A stretch of DNA of 64,000 nucleotides, taken from positions 68,754 through 132,753 of the forward strand of contig CAKSFR010000007.1 of assembly GCA_934454635.1 (NCBI GenBank), read 5' to 3'. Below are positions 52,801 through 62,035 of the stretch, one piece after another. How positions within the stretch are numbered: position 1 is the first letter of the stretch; the number at the start of each line of letters is the position of its first letter. Made by a program: the position numbers and the translations under genes. The DNA is from an uncultured Ruminiclostridium sp. (GTDB taxonomy: Bacteria > Bacillota > Clostridia > Oscillospirales > Ruminococcaceae). The notes under the pieces were generated by a model. That model had not been told where the DNA came from. It searched no databases and was given only the letters and a program-made list of their open reading frames with translations.

Positions 52801-53991
52801 TCAGCAGAAGAATTTCAACTCACACGCCTCTTGCGAGGCGCGACTTTAATTGCGAATAAAACATATGAAAACAAAATAATATTTCAACTCACACGCCTCT
52901 TGCGAGGCGCGACAAAGTCAGCAAAGGAAGAAGAAAACACCCGTCCGATTTCAACTCACACGCCTCTTGCGAGGCGCGACATGTCAGAACATATCAACGC
53001 TTTGGGCGTTCTGGATATTTCAACTCACACGCCTCTTGCGAGGCGCGACCAAGGAGCTTGAGAATTTTGGCGAGGTACATAGAATTTCAACTCACACGCC
53101 TCTTGCGAGGCGCGACGCGGCGTTCTTTTTCCCGACAGCTGGAATATATGTATTTCAACTCACACGCCTCTTGCGAGGCGCGACATTATGCACCCGAAGA
53201 TATTGAAAATGCCTTAAACATTTCAACTCACACGCCTCTTGCGAGGCGCGACGCCTACTTGGAGCGCGACGACATTTAACAAGAAAATTTCAACTCACAC
53301 GCCTCTTGCGAGGCGCGACCCGCAGGATTTTTGTGGATTGCCCAATCCATGTAGATTTCAACTCACACGCCTCTTGCGAGGCGCGACTCGCTGATGATGT
53401 GTCGCGTTTCTGCGCAAACAGGATTTCAACTCACACGCCTCTTGCGAGGCGCGACAAATGTAAATTAGAAGAAATTTCGGCGTATTAAAATTTCAACTCA
53501 CACGCCTCTTGCGAGGCGCGACGGTGTTCCAGGTACGCAAAATGTACTCTTCCTCATTTCAACTCACACGCCTCTTGCGAGGCGCGACGGACTGTATGTC
53601 CCACAAAACAAACCGCGTAATAATTTCAACTCACACGCCTCTTGCGAGGCGCGACTCGAAGTTTAGGCGAACGACGGCCGCCTTAAAATCATTTCAACTC
53701 ACACGCCTCTTGCGAGGCGCGACCCGTCTGACTAGGCTCTGCACCCAGATGAAGATTATTTCAACTCACACGCCTCTTGCGAGGCGCGACTATGGACGGA
53801 ACACGCTCGGCGTATGGCTGAAATATTTCAACTCACACGCCTCTTGCGAGGCGCGACATATGCAAACCAGTCTTTTTTCTCGTCAGAATCATTTCAACTC
53901 ACACGCCTCTTGCGAGGCGCGACGATAACATATCTGTCGCAGAAAGTCTATCTGGTTGATTTCAACTCACACGCCTCTTGCGAGGCGCGAC

Positions 53992-54136
53992 CCTATAATT
54001 TGTGCTAAATGGGTCACGTCATCGCAAAATGCGGACATTATATTATCCGATTTTTCGGATAATACCTGTTTTAACGGCTTTTTCGCCTATTTTTTCCGCG
54101 AACCTCTCAGCATTTTTATATTGCTGACGGTTCGCG
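53992..54136 (-). promoter_or_regulatory. CRISPR leader with two hairpins
   Basis: 145 bases between the cas2 stop and the newest repeat. Next to cas2 is a hairpin with CGCGAACC and GGTTCGCG ends (54098-54136), a feature I recall from other I-C leaders. Further in, ATTATCCG and CGGATAAT (54042-54063) form a second inverted repeat, and TATAAT on the minus strand (54037-54042) is a candidate -10 box for the array transcript, about 45 bases before the first repeat. Confidence 0.7.
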
Positions 54137-54427
54137 CTACAATATCAGCGCACCTTCCGGATCATACGTTTCTTTTGCGCCTATATGCTCAATTCTGTTT
54201 TTCCAATTATTTCCGAGATAATATATCCTCAGGCTGTCTTGTTCAGGATTTATGAGCTTAATAAGCCTATCTTTCAATTTGAGAAACGTTCCGTAATCAA
54301 CGTCAATCTCAAACACCGAATTCTGCACACGCTGTCCGTAATCAAGACACGCCTTAGCAACCTTTCTCAGCCTCGTTCTTCCCATTTTATCGCTTGTTGA
54401 CACATCGTAGCTCACAAGCGTCATCAT
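54137..54427 (-). CDS. cas2: CRISPR-associated endoribonuclease/integrase subunit Cas2
   Basis: A 96-residue protein with the Cas2 start TLVSYDVSTSDKMGRTRLRK (ferredoxin-like fold, conserved Asp at about residue 8) and ending in a short tail. With Cas1 it forms the complex that inserts new spacers at the leader end. AGGTGG lies just ahead; a second ATG follows at once. It starts 8 bases after cas1 and is followed by the leader. Confidence 0.95.
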   Translation of the reverse strand: MMTLVSYDVSTSDKMGRTRLRKVAKACLDYGQRVQNSVFEIDVDYGTFLKLKDRLIKLINPEQDSLRIYYLGNNWKNRIEHIGAKETYDPEGALIL

Positions 54428-54435
54428 ATTACCAC

Positions 54436-55458
54436 CTACTTCTGCAAATATGACGGATACTCGTCGATTTCACCGCGAATATACTTCGCAAGCAAGTTGC
54501 TCTGCACAAACGGAAGCAGACCGAGCTTTATTTTCTGTTTAAGATAAGGGTGCGTTATGTCGGTGCGCTTTTTCTCCTGCCATAAAGTCAAAAGCTTCTT
54601 TCTGCCGTCTTTTGTGAGAAGAACAGCGCCGCTTGACTGTTTCTCAAAATCATCCGCACTGATTTGCTTCAGATTTATTATAGTCAGCACAAACCTCTCG
54701 ACAATACACCTCGCCTCCTCAACCAAATCACACGCAAGCGAACATCTTCCCGGGCGCAGTTCGTGATAAAATCCAACATAGCTGTCTAAGCCCACGCCTT
54801 CAAGCGCCGAAGCATAGTCATTTGTCAGAATCGTGTACATAAACGACAGCAGTGCGTTTGTGCAGTCAAGAGGTGGCCTTTTTGTGCGCATTACAAGGTG
54901 AAAATCGTCCTTCTGCTGTATAATCATTCGATCAAACACATCGAAATAAGCCTTTGCGCAGTTTCCCTCGACGCCCATTATTGCATTCTTGTCCTCAAGC
55001 TCATACACTTCTTCGGCTGATTTCGACAGCTTTTCAAGAAGCGCGCTCAGAACTCCGTCGGAATTTATTTCGGGTCTGTCGCGAAGTGAACGCTGAACAG
55101 TAAATCTGGTATTTGCCAGCTTCGCGGCAACCGTGTTGCGGACAAGCTCCTTTTGATACTCTGCAAACATTTTTATCTGCGCAGTCCGCAAAAGTACATT
55201 CCCGCGCGGTTTACCCTGAACTCTCGCGAGAAACCTCCCGGCAGGTGATAAAAAGCAAATTCCGACCCCATCTTCGCAGCACTTTCCCATAAGCGCAGGC
55301 GAACAGCCAAGATATGAAAAACACACAATGTTTTCAAGATTTACGAGAGGAAAACGCGCAGTTTTGTCATCGCTCATTTTTATGACAATATTTTCCCCGT
55401 CAAGCGACAAATATGCCGTTTCATCGGTTATATAGAGCGTATTCAGCAGTTTTTTCAT
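54436..55458 (-). CDS. cas1: CRISPR-associated integrase Cas1 (type I-C)
   Basis: A 340-residue protein. The N-terminal beta domain (MKKLLNTLYITDETAYLSLD) and the helical catalytic domain are complete; the metal ligands are Glu in GVEGNCAKAYFDVF, His in GFYHELRPGRCSLACDLVEE and the following Asp/Glu. It overlaps cas4 by 4 bases (ATGA). It catalyses spacer integration with Cas2. Confidence 0.97.
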   Translation of the reverse strand: MKKLLNTLYITDETAYLSLDGENIVIKMSDDKTARFPLVNLENIVCFSYLGCSPALMGKCCEDGVGICFLSPAGRFLARVQGKPRGNVLLRTAQIKMFAEYQKELVRNTVAAKLANTRFTVQRSLRDRPEINSDGVLSALLEKLSKSAEEVYELEDKNAIMGVEGNCAKAYFDVFDRMIIQQKDDFHLVMRTKRPPLDCTNALLSFMYTILTNDYASALEGVGLDSYVGFYHELRPGRCSLACDLVEEARCIVERFVLTIINLKQISADDFEKQSSGAVLLTKDGRKKLLTLWQEKKRTDITHPYLKQKIKLGLLPFVQSNLLAKYIRGEIDEYPSYLQK

Positions 55459-56120
55459 TCCCCGTTGCTCCTAAGCTGTTTCAGAATTTCTTTTTTCACG
55501 GAATAAGACGGACTTTTCGGCATACAAACGCCTTCAAGCGAACAGCCGCTGCAATTCTGCTTTACGGGGCGGCGGGGAATTATCCCGCTTTCGAGTACTT
55601 CACGCATTTGCGAAAGCAGCCTTGTAAGCTCCCCATAATAGCTGTCATACTCTTCGTCAAACGGCAGTATCACCCTGCGCTTTACGTCCGCATAATACAA
55701 TATTCCCTCGCATTTCACGCCGAAAATGCTGTCGGCGCAAAGCTTCTGCGCAAACACCTGTATCGCGTCGGAACGACTTATATTACCGTCCTTCGGGCGC
55801 GTTGGCTTGTATTCGACAAGACTTATTTTGTAATTTCCGCCGAGCTTTTCGGAAAATTCCGCATCCTTGTCCGAGCGAAATTCAACGCAGTCCGCTACTC
55901 CGAAAATGTCAAGCTCGTCATTATAAAGCTGAACAGAACTTTCCGCTTTCACCGTTTTTGACGAGAACGAATGCTCACCGCTATGAACGCGCTCGTGGAT
56001 AAGATTTCCCTTAACCACGAGCGCGTTTTCCTGCCAGTCTTCATTTATTTCGAGCAGCCCGAAGCGGCGCGGACAGTACATATAGTGCTGAATCGCACGA
56101 ATATTTATCGGGATCGTCAC
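55455..56120 (-). CDS. cas4: CRISPR-associated exonuclease Cas4
   Basis: A 221-residue RecB-like nuclease. The iron-sulfur cysteines are C15 in YMYCPRRFGL and the C-terminal trio NCSGCSLEGVC. The nuclease motifs include the His in GNLIHERVHSGEH and the VEYKP strand. In type I-C Cas4 trims and selects prespacers with the right PAM before integration. Overlaps of 4 bases with cas7 and cas1. Confidence 0.96.
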   Translation of the reverse strand: MTIPINIRAIQHYMYCPRRFGLLEINEDWQENALVVKGNLIHERVHSGEHSFSSKTVKAESSVQLYNDELDIFGVADCVEFRSDKDAEFSEKLGGNYKISLVEYKPTRPKDGNISRSDAIQVFAQKLCADSIFGVKCEGILYYADVKRRVILPFDEEYDSYYGELTRLLSQMREVLESGIIPRRPVKQNCSGCSLEGVCMPKSPSYSVKKEILKQLRSNGE

Positions 56121-56980
56121 AGCTTCTTGATAAGCTCAATGCCCTCGGGAAGATTTTCCTCGACGGTTATCGTGTAATCGCCGAATTTTCTCGGGCAGCC
56201 GATCTCAGGCTTCTTTTCCGCCTTAACGCTCTCCAGAAGAATATGTGCGGGGCAGTTTCCGAGCGCGTCCGAATGCTTGAATATAAACAGCTTTCTAAGG
56301 CACATTTTTCCTCGCGCCGTGCTCCTGTCATACTCAAACATATTGATAATTGCTTTCCAGAGAAGTTCAAGGTCATTGTCTGAAAAGCCCGTCTTTTTCG
56401 CAAGCATCGCCGAAACGTATCCCTCTGCGCGGTACAGACCATAAGGGATTATGTTTTTCTTGCCGAATTCGGTATCTCCCGTTTCGGTACGTTCTTCCGT
56501 TGTGCGAGCCTGACGGGTTATGGTAATCTCCTGCGCCGATACCTCGTCGACGCTGCGCGCAAAATTAATCTGAACAGGTCCTCTGACAATTCCGATAGGG
56601 TCGTCGCCCGTGCTCATAACCGCGCCAAATGTCCTAACGTCAAAATAATTCGCGCAGATAAACTCCATTGCTTTTGACTTATCGCTGTCGCTCTTATTTT
56701 TCTTGTTTCCTGTTTCCAAACCGAGCGTTTTATATGCGTCCGTAAACTTTGTATTAAGCGAACAATCGGGGTTGATAAGAATCTTATACCCCTCAACGCC
56801 CTCCTTAATGACATCAACATAATTTCTTATCTTGCGCTTAATGCAAACATCGGTTACAATTCCGTAAGAGGTTTCGGGGTCGGTTCTCGGCATATTGCCT
56901 GCGTCCGGGTCGCCGTTCGGGTTTCCGTTTTCAACATCGAAAAACATAACGAACTCATATCTGTTTTTAATCGGTTCCAT
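56117..56980 (-). CDS. cas7: Type I-C backbone protein Cas7 (Csd2)
   Basis: A 287-residue RAMP protein starting MEPIKNRYEFVMFFDVENGN, with GNPNGDPDAGNMPRTDPETSYG, the Csd2 hallmark. Several copies coat the crRNA spacer in the Cascade complex. It is separated from cas8c by about 21 bases. Confidence 0.97.
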   Translation of the reverse strand: MEPIKNRYEFVMFFDVENGNPNGDPDAGNMPRTDPETSYGIVTDVCIKRKIRNYVDVIKEGVEGYKILINPDCSLNTKFTDAYKTLGLETGNKKNKSDSDKSKAMEFICANYFDVRTFGAVMSTGDDPIGIVRGPVQINFARSVDEVSAQEITITRQARTTEERTETGDTEFGKKNIIPYGLYRAEGYVSAMLAKKTGFSDNDLELLWKAIINMFEYDRSTARGKMCLRKLFIFKHSDALGNCPAHILLESVKAEKKPEIGCPRKFGDYTITVEENLPEGIELIKKL

Positions 56981-57001
56981 AATAGTTTCCTTTCATTTCA
57001 A

Positions 57002-57352
57002 TCATTCGGTTTTTGTGTAAATGCTCTTGTTCTGATGATAATAGCCGATAATAAACTCGCCCTGTTCATCAAGCGAAAGCGTTGACGGGAATTTGCCGTC
57101 AATCTTGTCGATAGCTTCTGAAATCAGCTTGTTGATATATCCCCCGTTATCCGCTTTTTCAAGATGATGCTGAGCAAGCTGCAAAAGCCGCGGGAAAACC
57201 GACGAGGGCTTTGAGCAAGCCGATGTAAAATAAGAATCCTTAATAGTGCGGTTTAATTTTCCTGTTGACGCCTTTTCCTGCGCATATTCAAGCAGAGCGA
57301 AAATTCTTCCGCAGACATAAGCCTGGCTGTTGTTTTCCGTATCAAGTGCCAT
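57002..57352 (-). CDS. cas11c: Type I-C small subunit Cas11c, nested in cas8c
   Basis: An internal start in the cas8c frame at ATG 57352 (codon 477) with an ideal AAAGGAGG 8 bases upstream (57361-57368). It would give a 116-residue helical protein beginning MALDTENNSQAYVCGRIFAL and ending with the Cas8c C-terminus. Independent translation of the small subunit from within cas8 is known for type I-C systems, where the extra copies line the Cascade belly. The site is far better than chance inside a coding region. Confidence 0.85.
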   Translation of the reverse strand: MALDTENNSQAYVCGRIFALLEYAQEKASTGKLNRTIKDSYFTSACSKPSSVFPRLLQLAQHHLEKADNGGYINKLISEAIDKIDGKFPSTLSLDEQGEFIIGYYHQNKSIYTKTE

Positions 57353-58780
57353 TGAAATAACCTCCTTTTTCTTCATAAAGCGCGCGTTTCTGTTAAGGCA
57401 CGCCTTTATTAACGCAATTCTTGTATCGCTTATGCTCCTATCCGTTTTGCACCGCATAACAACCGTTCCGAGAAGCGACTGCGGATAACGCTTGCCGTTT
57501 AGAATACTGTCCATAAACGCAGCGTAAAGCGGATATGGCGCGGTTCTTTTTGCGGGCTTTGAATTTGGCTTCGGCGGAGCATAAAGCGAATCTATAAGCG
57601 TCCACACCGTAAGCTGTCTGTCTTTATCAAGACCGCTGTGCCAAAGGTCGTGCTGATGAGCCGCAATATTCGCGATAAATTTTCCTACTGAATTTCTGTA
57701 CATGAATTTCATGCTCACACGCGAGGAGTTTGGCGTAAATCCCACTACATAGAAATTCACCGACGGGTCGATTCCCTCGGCAGACAAATCATCTGACGAG
57801 ATCGTACCCGTGCTCAGCTTCGCCATAAACGCCGAAAGCCTGTTATCGGTATCGGCGCGGTCGGACTTTGCGCTTAAACAGAAATAGCTGAACAAATCGC
57901 ACGCTGAACTGTCTGTCGCGGAGTTATCGGTATCAGCCCAGTAAACCATTGTGAGGTCGTCGATAAAGGTGTGGTGAGCGTTCTCGCGAAGCAGATAATT
58001 CAGCGCTTCTGCATACTTTTCCGCAGCAGCAACGGAAATGCTGCTGTTTACCGACTGGCTTTTGCCGTAAGATTCGTCCGAAGGATTATTGAAACAAACG
58101 ATGGTCGTGCCGCTTGACTGACCGTTCTTTATGCCGCGAATCTTGTTGTGAAGCCGAGCAATAGGCTGTTCTTCTTCGCCCGTAATCGCGCAGGTTCCGA
58201 TTTCAGCGTCATCGGCAACCGTATCGGTCATATTCTCGCGGTATTTATTTATGAGCTCACTGTCATTCTGTAGCTGGAGCTCGGGGTGCCCGTTAAGTGC
58301 AAAACAGCACGCTGAACCAACAACGGATTTATAAATCGTATTTTCGATCGTTTCGGGCGCTTCCCAGTTTAACAAGAAATTACGATAGGCATTTACAACA
58401 GGCGTGTCGATTTCGGAGATAAACTCAAGATTTTTCTCAACACAAGCGTCGCGCTTTTCCTTATGAAAGAAAAACGAACCGTCTTTCTTACTTTTCTCGT
58501 AGCCAAAAATGTATTCGCTTCGATAATCGAGCGGATATGCCTTTACCGATGTAGAAACGGGGTGAACAGGGACTCTTATTTTTCTTTTCAATTTTTTGGT
58601 CGTCGTCCCCTTTTTTGTTTGAACGGGAACTTCATCGACATAATCGACTATATCTGCAACCGAGCCATCGGGATCAAGAAAGATCATATACGAAACTTCC
58701 TGATTTGTAAACCCCTTTTCTTCAAGCCTCCCGCTTTTCGCGAGCGTATCGTAATAACTGCAAAGGGCGCTTATCAGCAT
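57002..58780 (-). CDS. cas8c: Type I-C large subunit Cas8c (Csd1)
   Basis: A 592-residue protein typical of Csd1 in length. It starts MLISALCSYYDTLAKSGRLE, with YMIFLDPDGSVADIVDY following, which match Csd1. It recognises the PAM and recruits Cas3. The ribosome site GGGGGG is 7 bases before; the start overlaps the end of cas5 by 7 bases. The C-terminal part is also made separately, as Cas11c, from an internal start. Confidence 0.96.
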   Translation of the reverse strand: MLISALCSYYDTLAKSGRLEEKGFTNQEVSYMIFLDPDGSVADIVDYVDEVPVQTKKGTTTKKLKRKIRVPVHPVSTSVKAYPLDYRSEYIFGYEKSKKDGSFFFHKEKRDACVEKNLEFISEIDTPVVNAYRNFLLNWEAPETIENTIYKSVVGSACCFALNGHPELQLQNDSELINKYRENMTDTVADDAEIGTCAITGEEEQPIARLHNKIRGIKNGQSSGTTIVCFNNPSDESYGKSQSVNSSISVAAAEKYAEALNYLLRENAHHTFIDDLTMVYWADTDNSATDSSACDLFSYFCLSAKSDRADTDNRLSAFMAKLSTGTISSDDLSAEGIDPSVNFYVVGFTPNSSRVSMKFMYRNSVGKFIANIAAHQHDLWHSGLDKDRQLTVWTLIDSLYAPPKPNSKPAKRTAPYPLYAAFMDSILNGKRYPQSLLGTVVMRCKTDRSISDTRIALIKACLNRNARFMKKKEVISMALDTENNSQAYVCGRIFALLEYAQEKASTGKLNRTIKDSYFTSACSKPSSVFPRLLQLAQHHLEKADNGGYINKLISEAIDKIDGKFPSTLSLDEQGEFIIGYYHQNKSIYTKTE

Positions 58781-59499
58781 CGCATATCCCCCCTGTATTT
58801 CTGAACGTCGATCACTCCGTCAACAAGATGCGGACGATAAAACGACGGGTCTGCGCTGTCGGAAAAAACGCGCTTTTCCCAGTCCTCATCAAGCGGGATA
58901 CCGCCGTCCTTGAAATTCATTCTGTAAAGCATAAACCCGAGGTCTGTGTCGCCCTTGAGCTCTTCCGAGATCTCATTCATCGGGAACTCATCGACAAGCC
59001 GCAAACTTTTTACCGAAAATTCACGGCATCCAAGCACGGGCTGGCGAAAACACTGACCTTTTCTTAATCTTCTCATAAGAATATTGTAGTGCTTTTCCTC
59101 GCTTTCATCTTCGTGATCGCTTCGTATTCCCGTCATTTCAAAGTGAAATTCAATTCCGTACCGCACGTCTTTCAGCAGCATTCCCGCGCGCTGACTGATT
59201 GTTTTGGCGGTAATTTTAATTTTCGGATCGCCATTATTTCCGCTCATAGCCTTTTTTACTTCCGAAAATTTTACTTTTTCATTTACCTCATTTCGGCGGA
59301 TATTGATGAATTTAATCGGGTTAAAAACAACAATTCTGTCGATAACATAGCGAATCGACGGCTTCCAGTAGACACATTTGAGCAAGCCCTCAAGAGCGCC
59401 CGGGGTCGGAACGTCGTAGGAAACGCGCTCAACTTTCATCTCGGGCCTTGTAAAGCAGGCGTAATCGCCCTCAACAATAACCCTAAATCCATAACTCAT
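58774..59499 (-). CDS. cas5: Type I-C Cas5c, pre-crRNA processing nuclease
   Basis: A 241-residue RAMP protein started at ATG 59499 (MSYGFRVIVEGDYACFTRPE), 5 bases after GAGAGGTGAT; TTG 59517 is in frame but overlaps nothing useful. SYDVPTPGALEGLLKCVYWK is a family signature. In type I-C, Cas5 replaces Cas6 and cuts the repeat hairpin; the Lys-His pair in EEKHYNILMRRLRKG fits the catalytic site. It holds the 5' handle of the crRNA. Confidence 0.95.
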   Translation of the reverse strand: MSYGFRVIVEGDYACFTRPEMKVERVSYDVPTPGALEGLLKCVYWKPSIRYVIDRIVVFNPIKFINIRRNEVNEKVKFSEVKKAMSGNNGDPKIKITAKTISQRAGMLLKDVRYGIEFHFEMTGIRSDHEDESEEKHYNILMRRLRKGQCFRQPVLGCREFSVKSLRLVDEFPMNEISEELKGDTDLGFMLYRMNFKDGGIPLDEDWEKRVFSDSADPSFYRPHLVDGVIDVQKYRGDMRC

Positions 59500-59510
59500 T
59501 AAATCACCTC

Positions 59511-61691
59511 TCAGCAAACAGTATTAATATTATATTCCGGGTCAAAGCCCGTTTCGGACGAATAATATTCGGGAATATTCAGCACATAGGCGAAGCCCTT
59601 TTTACCGATCACTCCCGTTTCGATCAGCTCGCGGAACTCTCCGCAGTTAAGCGACGCCGAATACCGCGAAAGCTTTCTGAGCGCCGCAGAGCTATACTCA
59701 AGGCTTTCGATAAGCTCGGCGTTTTCTTTACACGGAATAACAACGTTTATCGAGTCGCTTTCTATAAGGTTGAAGCTGTCTGCATAATCGCGGAACGGAA
59801 TAGCATTGGGCTTCATATCGTCGCGATAAATCGTGCCGCTGTCAACATTCCGTTCAAGCACTCCGTAAAGCCGCTTGTAATAATCCGCGATACACTCGGC
59901 AGAGAAAATATCTTCATACTCGTTAAGCAGGCTTTGGGTGAGATTTGCCCGCATTTTCAGATTTTTCGGAACACCGGAATCCTCAAAAGTAAAAATATGC
60001 ATAAAGCCCGTACCCGGTCTGCCCTCGCGATTGCAACGACCCGCAGATTGAATAACGCTGTCAAGCCCCGAAATCTCACGAAAAACCGCGTCAAAGTCAA
60101 GGTCAACGCCCGCCTCGATAAGAGATGTTGAAATGACTGTCACAGGCTCTTCTTTAATAATCGAACGTATCTTTTCAAATGCCGCAGAACGGTCATTCGG
60201 CGTCATATAAGTGGATAGACAAAAACGGTTTTTCCGTGTACAGCTTTTGTAAAGTTCACGAGCCCGTTTGCGGCTGTTTACAATAATCAGCGAGCTTTTA
60301 TATGAATCTGCGGCACAGAGCAGTCTTTCCTTGCTTATTTCTCCAATATTCTTAAAAGAACAATTTCTGAAACTCATAAATCTGCTTTTATCGGAAATAA
60401 GCTCGGAAAATCCGCAGCCCGTCGTATATTTTTTTAACATTGAAGAAAAATCGGGCATTGTCGCAGACAAAAAAAGCGCCTCACAGCGCAAATAATTCAC
60501 AAAATATCCGATTGAACGCAGACACGGCTGAAGATATTCAATCGGCATCATATGAACCTCGTCAAATATTATAACACTGTCGGCAATATTGTGAAGTTTC
60601 CGCAGCTTAGACGAGCGATTGTGATAAACAGACTGAAAGAATTGAACATTTGTTGTTATGATAAGCTGTGCGTCCCAATTTTCGGTTGTCCGCGCGAGAA
60701 ATTCAGCTTCGTCCTCATTTTCCGAAGCTTTGTCATAATCAAAATTTGAGTGATGCTGTAAAACGGGCAGAACATCACCAAAAAGCTTATCAAATGTGTC
60801 GGCTGTCTGTTCAATGATTGAAGTGTACGGAATAACATAAATAATGCGCTTTTTCCTGTTTTTTACTGCGCTTTCAAGAGCAAGCCTGATACTGCAAAGC
60901 GTTTTCCCGCTCCCCGTCGGCATATTAAGAATATTTATCCGATTATCGGAATGCGAACCGAACGCTTGATTTTGAAGTTCCCTGCGCGCACGGCAGACTT
61001 CAGTATCATTCGGCATTTCATCAAGCCGTTTGCAAACTCTTTCAACCGCCGCAGCAAAATCGCCCTTTATTCCACGTTCAAGTCCGCCTGAGCAGAATTC
61101 TTCTGTGTTGAGGAAATCAGCGTCGGTCAAACAGGAGAAAACGTAACGGGTAAAGAAAGCGTACCGTTCGATAAATTCACGCTTTGAATCCGGCGAGGAA
61201 TTGTCAAGGTCTTTTAACAGCGCCTCAAATACAGGCATTAGCTGTTTATCGTCGGGCGGGGAACAAAATTTCTCATAAAGCGGTCTGTACTTGTTGATAT
61301 CGTCAATGCACCTTGACAGCGCTTCTTGAAGCGATCCGTGCGGTGAAACAGGATTTGACATACCATTTTGCAAACCTGCATGATGACCCGCAGTGCAGTA
61401 TTCAAGCAACGGAGCAAACAAGCTCATCAGCTTGCTGTCGAATGCGTGAGAGTGAATTTCCTGAGCGGCTGCACAGGCGTGTTCGCAAGGCGAAACCGAA
61501 AGTCCGCGAATACGCTTCTGAAAACCGTCGCGAAATTTACCGATGTCATGAGTGACCCCGGTATAATATGCGAGCGGCTTGAATGGAGCATTTGCAAAGC
61601 TTTCCGCAAGAGCTGCTGTTTCACATAGATGCTCCTCGATTGTCTGTTCTTTTCCGTCGTTCTTTCTGATGTGGGCTAGAAAATTCTTCAT
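59511..61691 (-). CDS. cas3: CRISPR-associated helicase/nuclease Cas3
   Basis: A 726-residue protein with an N-terminal HD nuclease domain (HD at about residue 48 in GVTHDIGKFRDGF) and a superfamily 2 helicase (Walker A NMPTGSGKT near 255, DEVH in IIFDEVHMMPIEY, and QSAGRCNREG at motif VI). It is recruited to the R-loop and shreds target DNA. It is the first gene of the operon, behind GAGGACAAT. All motifs are intact. Confidence 0.97.
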   Translation of the reverse strand: MKNFLAHIRKNDGKEQTIEEHLCETAALAESFANAPFKPLAYYTGVTHDIGKFRDGFQKRIRGLSVSPCEHACAAAQEIHSHAFDSKLMSLFAPLLEYCTAGHHAGLQNGMSNPVSPHGSLQEALSRCIDDINKYRPLYEKFCSPPDDKQLMPVFEALLKDLDNSSPDSKREFIERYAFFTRYVFSCLTDADFLNTEEFCSGGLERGIKGDFAAAVERVCKRLDEMPNDTEVCRARRELQNQAFGSHSDNRINILNMPTGSGKTLCSIRLALESAVKNRKKRIIYVIPYTSIIEQTADTFDKLFGDVLPVLQHHSNFDYDKASENEDEAEFLARTTENWDAQLIITTNVQFFQSVYHNRSSKLRKLHNIADSVIIFDEVHMMPIEYLQPCLRSIGYFVNYLRCEALFLSATMPDFSSMLKKYTTGCGFSELISDKSRFMSFRNCSFKNIGEISKERLLCAADSYKSSLIIVNSRKRARELYKSCTRKNRFCLSTYMTPNDRSAAFEKIRSIIKEEPVTVISTSLIEAGVDLDFDAVFREISGLDSVIQSAGRCNREGRPGTGFMHIFTFEDSGVPKNLKMRANLTQSLLNEYEDIFSAECIADYYKRLYGVLERNVDSGTIYRDDMKPNAIPFRDYADSFNLIESDSINVVIPCKENAELIESLEYSSAALRKLSRYSASLNCGEFRELIETGVIGKKGFAYVLNIPEYYSSETGFDPEYNINTVC

Positions 61692-61723
61692 ATTGTCCTC
61701 TTATGTCAAAAATTAGATAAGTA

Positions 61724-61752
61724 AGTATATTTTCATTACACATTGCAAACAA
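61724..61752 (-). promoter_or_regulatory. cas operon promoter
   Basis: On the minus strand TTGTTT (61747-61752) and TATACT (61724-61729), 17 bases apart, about 35 bases ahead of cas3. The flanks are very AT-rich. Confidence 0.5.
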
Positions 61753-61863
61753 GTTTTTTCAATAAAATTTGTCAAATTTAAAATACAGCAAAATCTGATA
61801 AAAATCAACGGAAAAATGACAAAAGGTATAAAAATCGGGATGAAATGCACTCTTGATGCAAAA

Positions 61864-62035
61864 TTAATGCATTTTATTGGTTTTGAGCTTCTTTGCAAGC
61901 TCCGAGTATCGGCTTAACATTTCATAAAATTTGGTCGGCTTCAAATTGTTTGATTTGCAGTATTCGGAGATTGAAATGTATTGGCTGTTTTTTCGTATTG
62001 CGGCGTTTCCTTTTGGTGGTTTGGGTTGACTTCCT
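61864..62035 (-). pseudogene. Remnant of an unidentified coding sequence
   Basis: In one minus-strand frame there is an open stretch of about 57 codons with protein-like content (SQYISISEYCKSNNLKPTKF, then YEMLSRYSELAKKLK) ending at TAA 61864-61866. It has no start codon and is bounded upstream by a stop. The helical, charged pattern and SEYCKSNNL hint at a small DNA-binding or transposase-accessory protein. The rest of this 420-base gap holds the cas promoter and the acetyltransferase promoter. Confidence 0.35.

Larger units (their letters stand above)
47163..53991 (-). CRISPR. Type I-C CRISPR array, 102 repeats and 101 spacers
   Basis: Repeats of 33 bases, at 47163-47195 first and 53959-53991 last, with spacers of 33-37 bases (mean about 34), counted by hand. 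In the crRNA sense (minus strand) the repeat begins GTCGCGCCTCG, contains the CGCCTC/GAGGCG hairpin and ends GAGTTGAAAT, the type I-C form. All repeats I read are identical except two with G to A at repeat position 29 (48943 and 49683). The leader lies at the right, so spacers near 53924 are the newest and those near 47196 the oldest. The terminal repeat at the old end shows no decay, which is unusual for so long an array and suggests it is maintained and active. Confidence 0.98.

Noticed and set aside
47163-53991. Self-targeting spacers
   Set aside because: I saw no spacer that clearly matches another part of the window, but a by-eye comparison is not exhaustive and the rest of the genome is unseen.
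47316-54008. Dozens of open frames across the array, with repeated peptides such as ISTHTPLARRD or FQLTRLLRGAT
   Set aside because: They are translations of the CRISPR repeat, which has no stop codon in several frames. They lack ribosome sites and are not genes.
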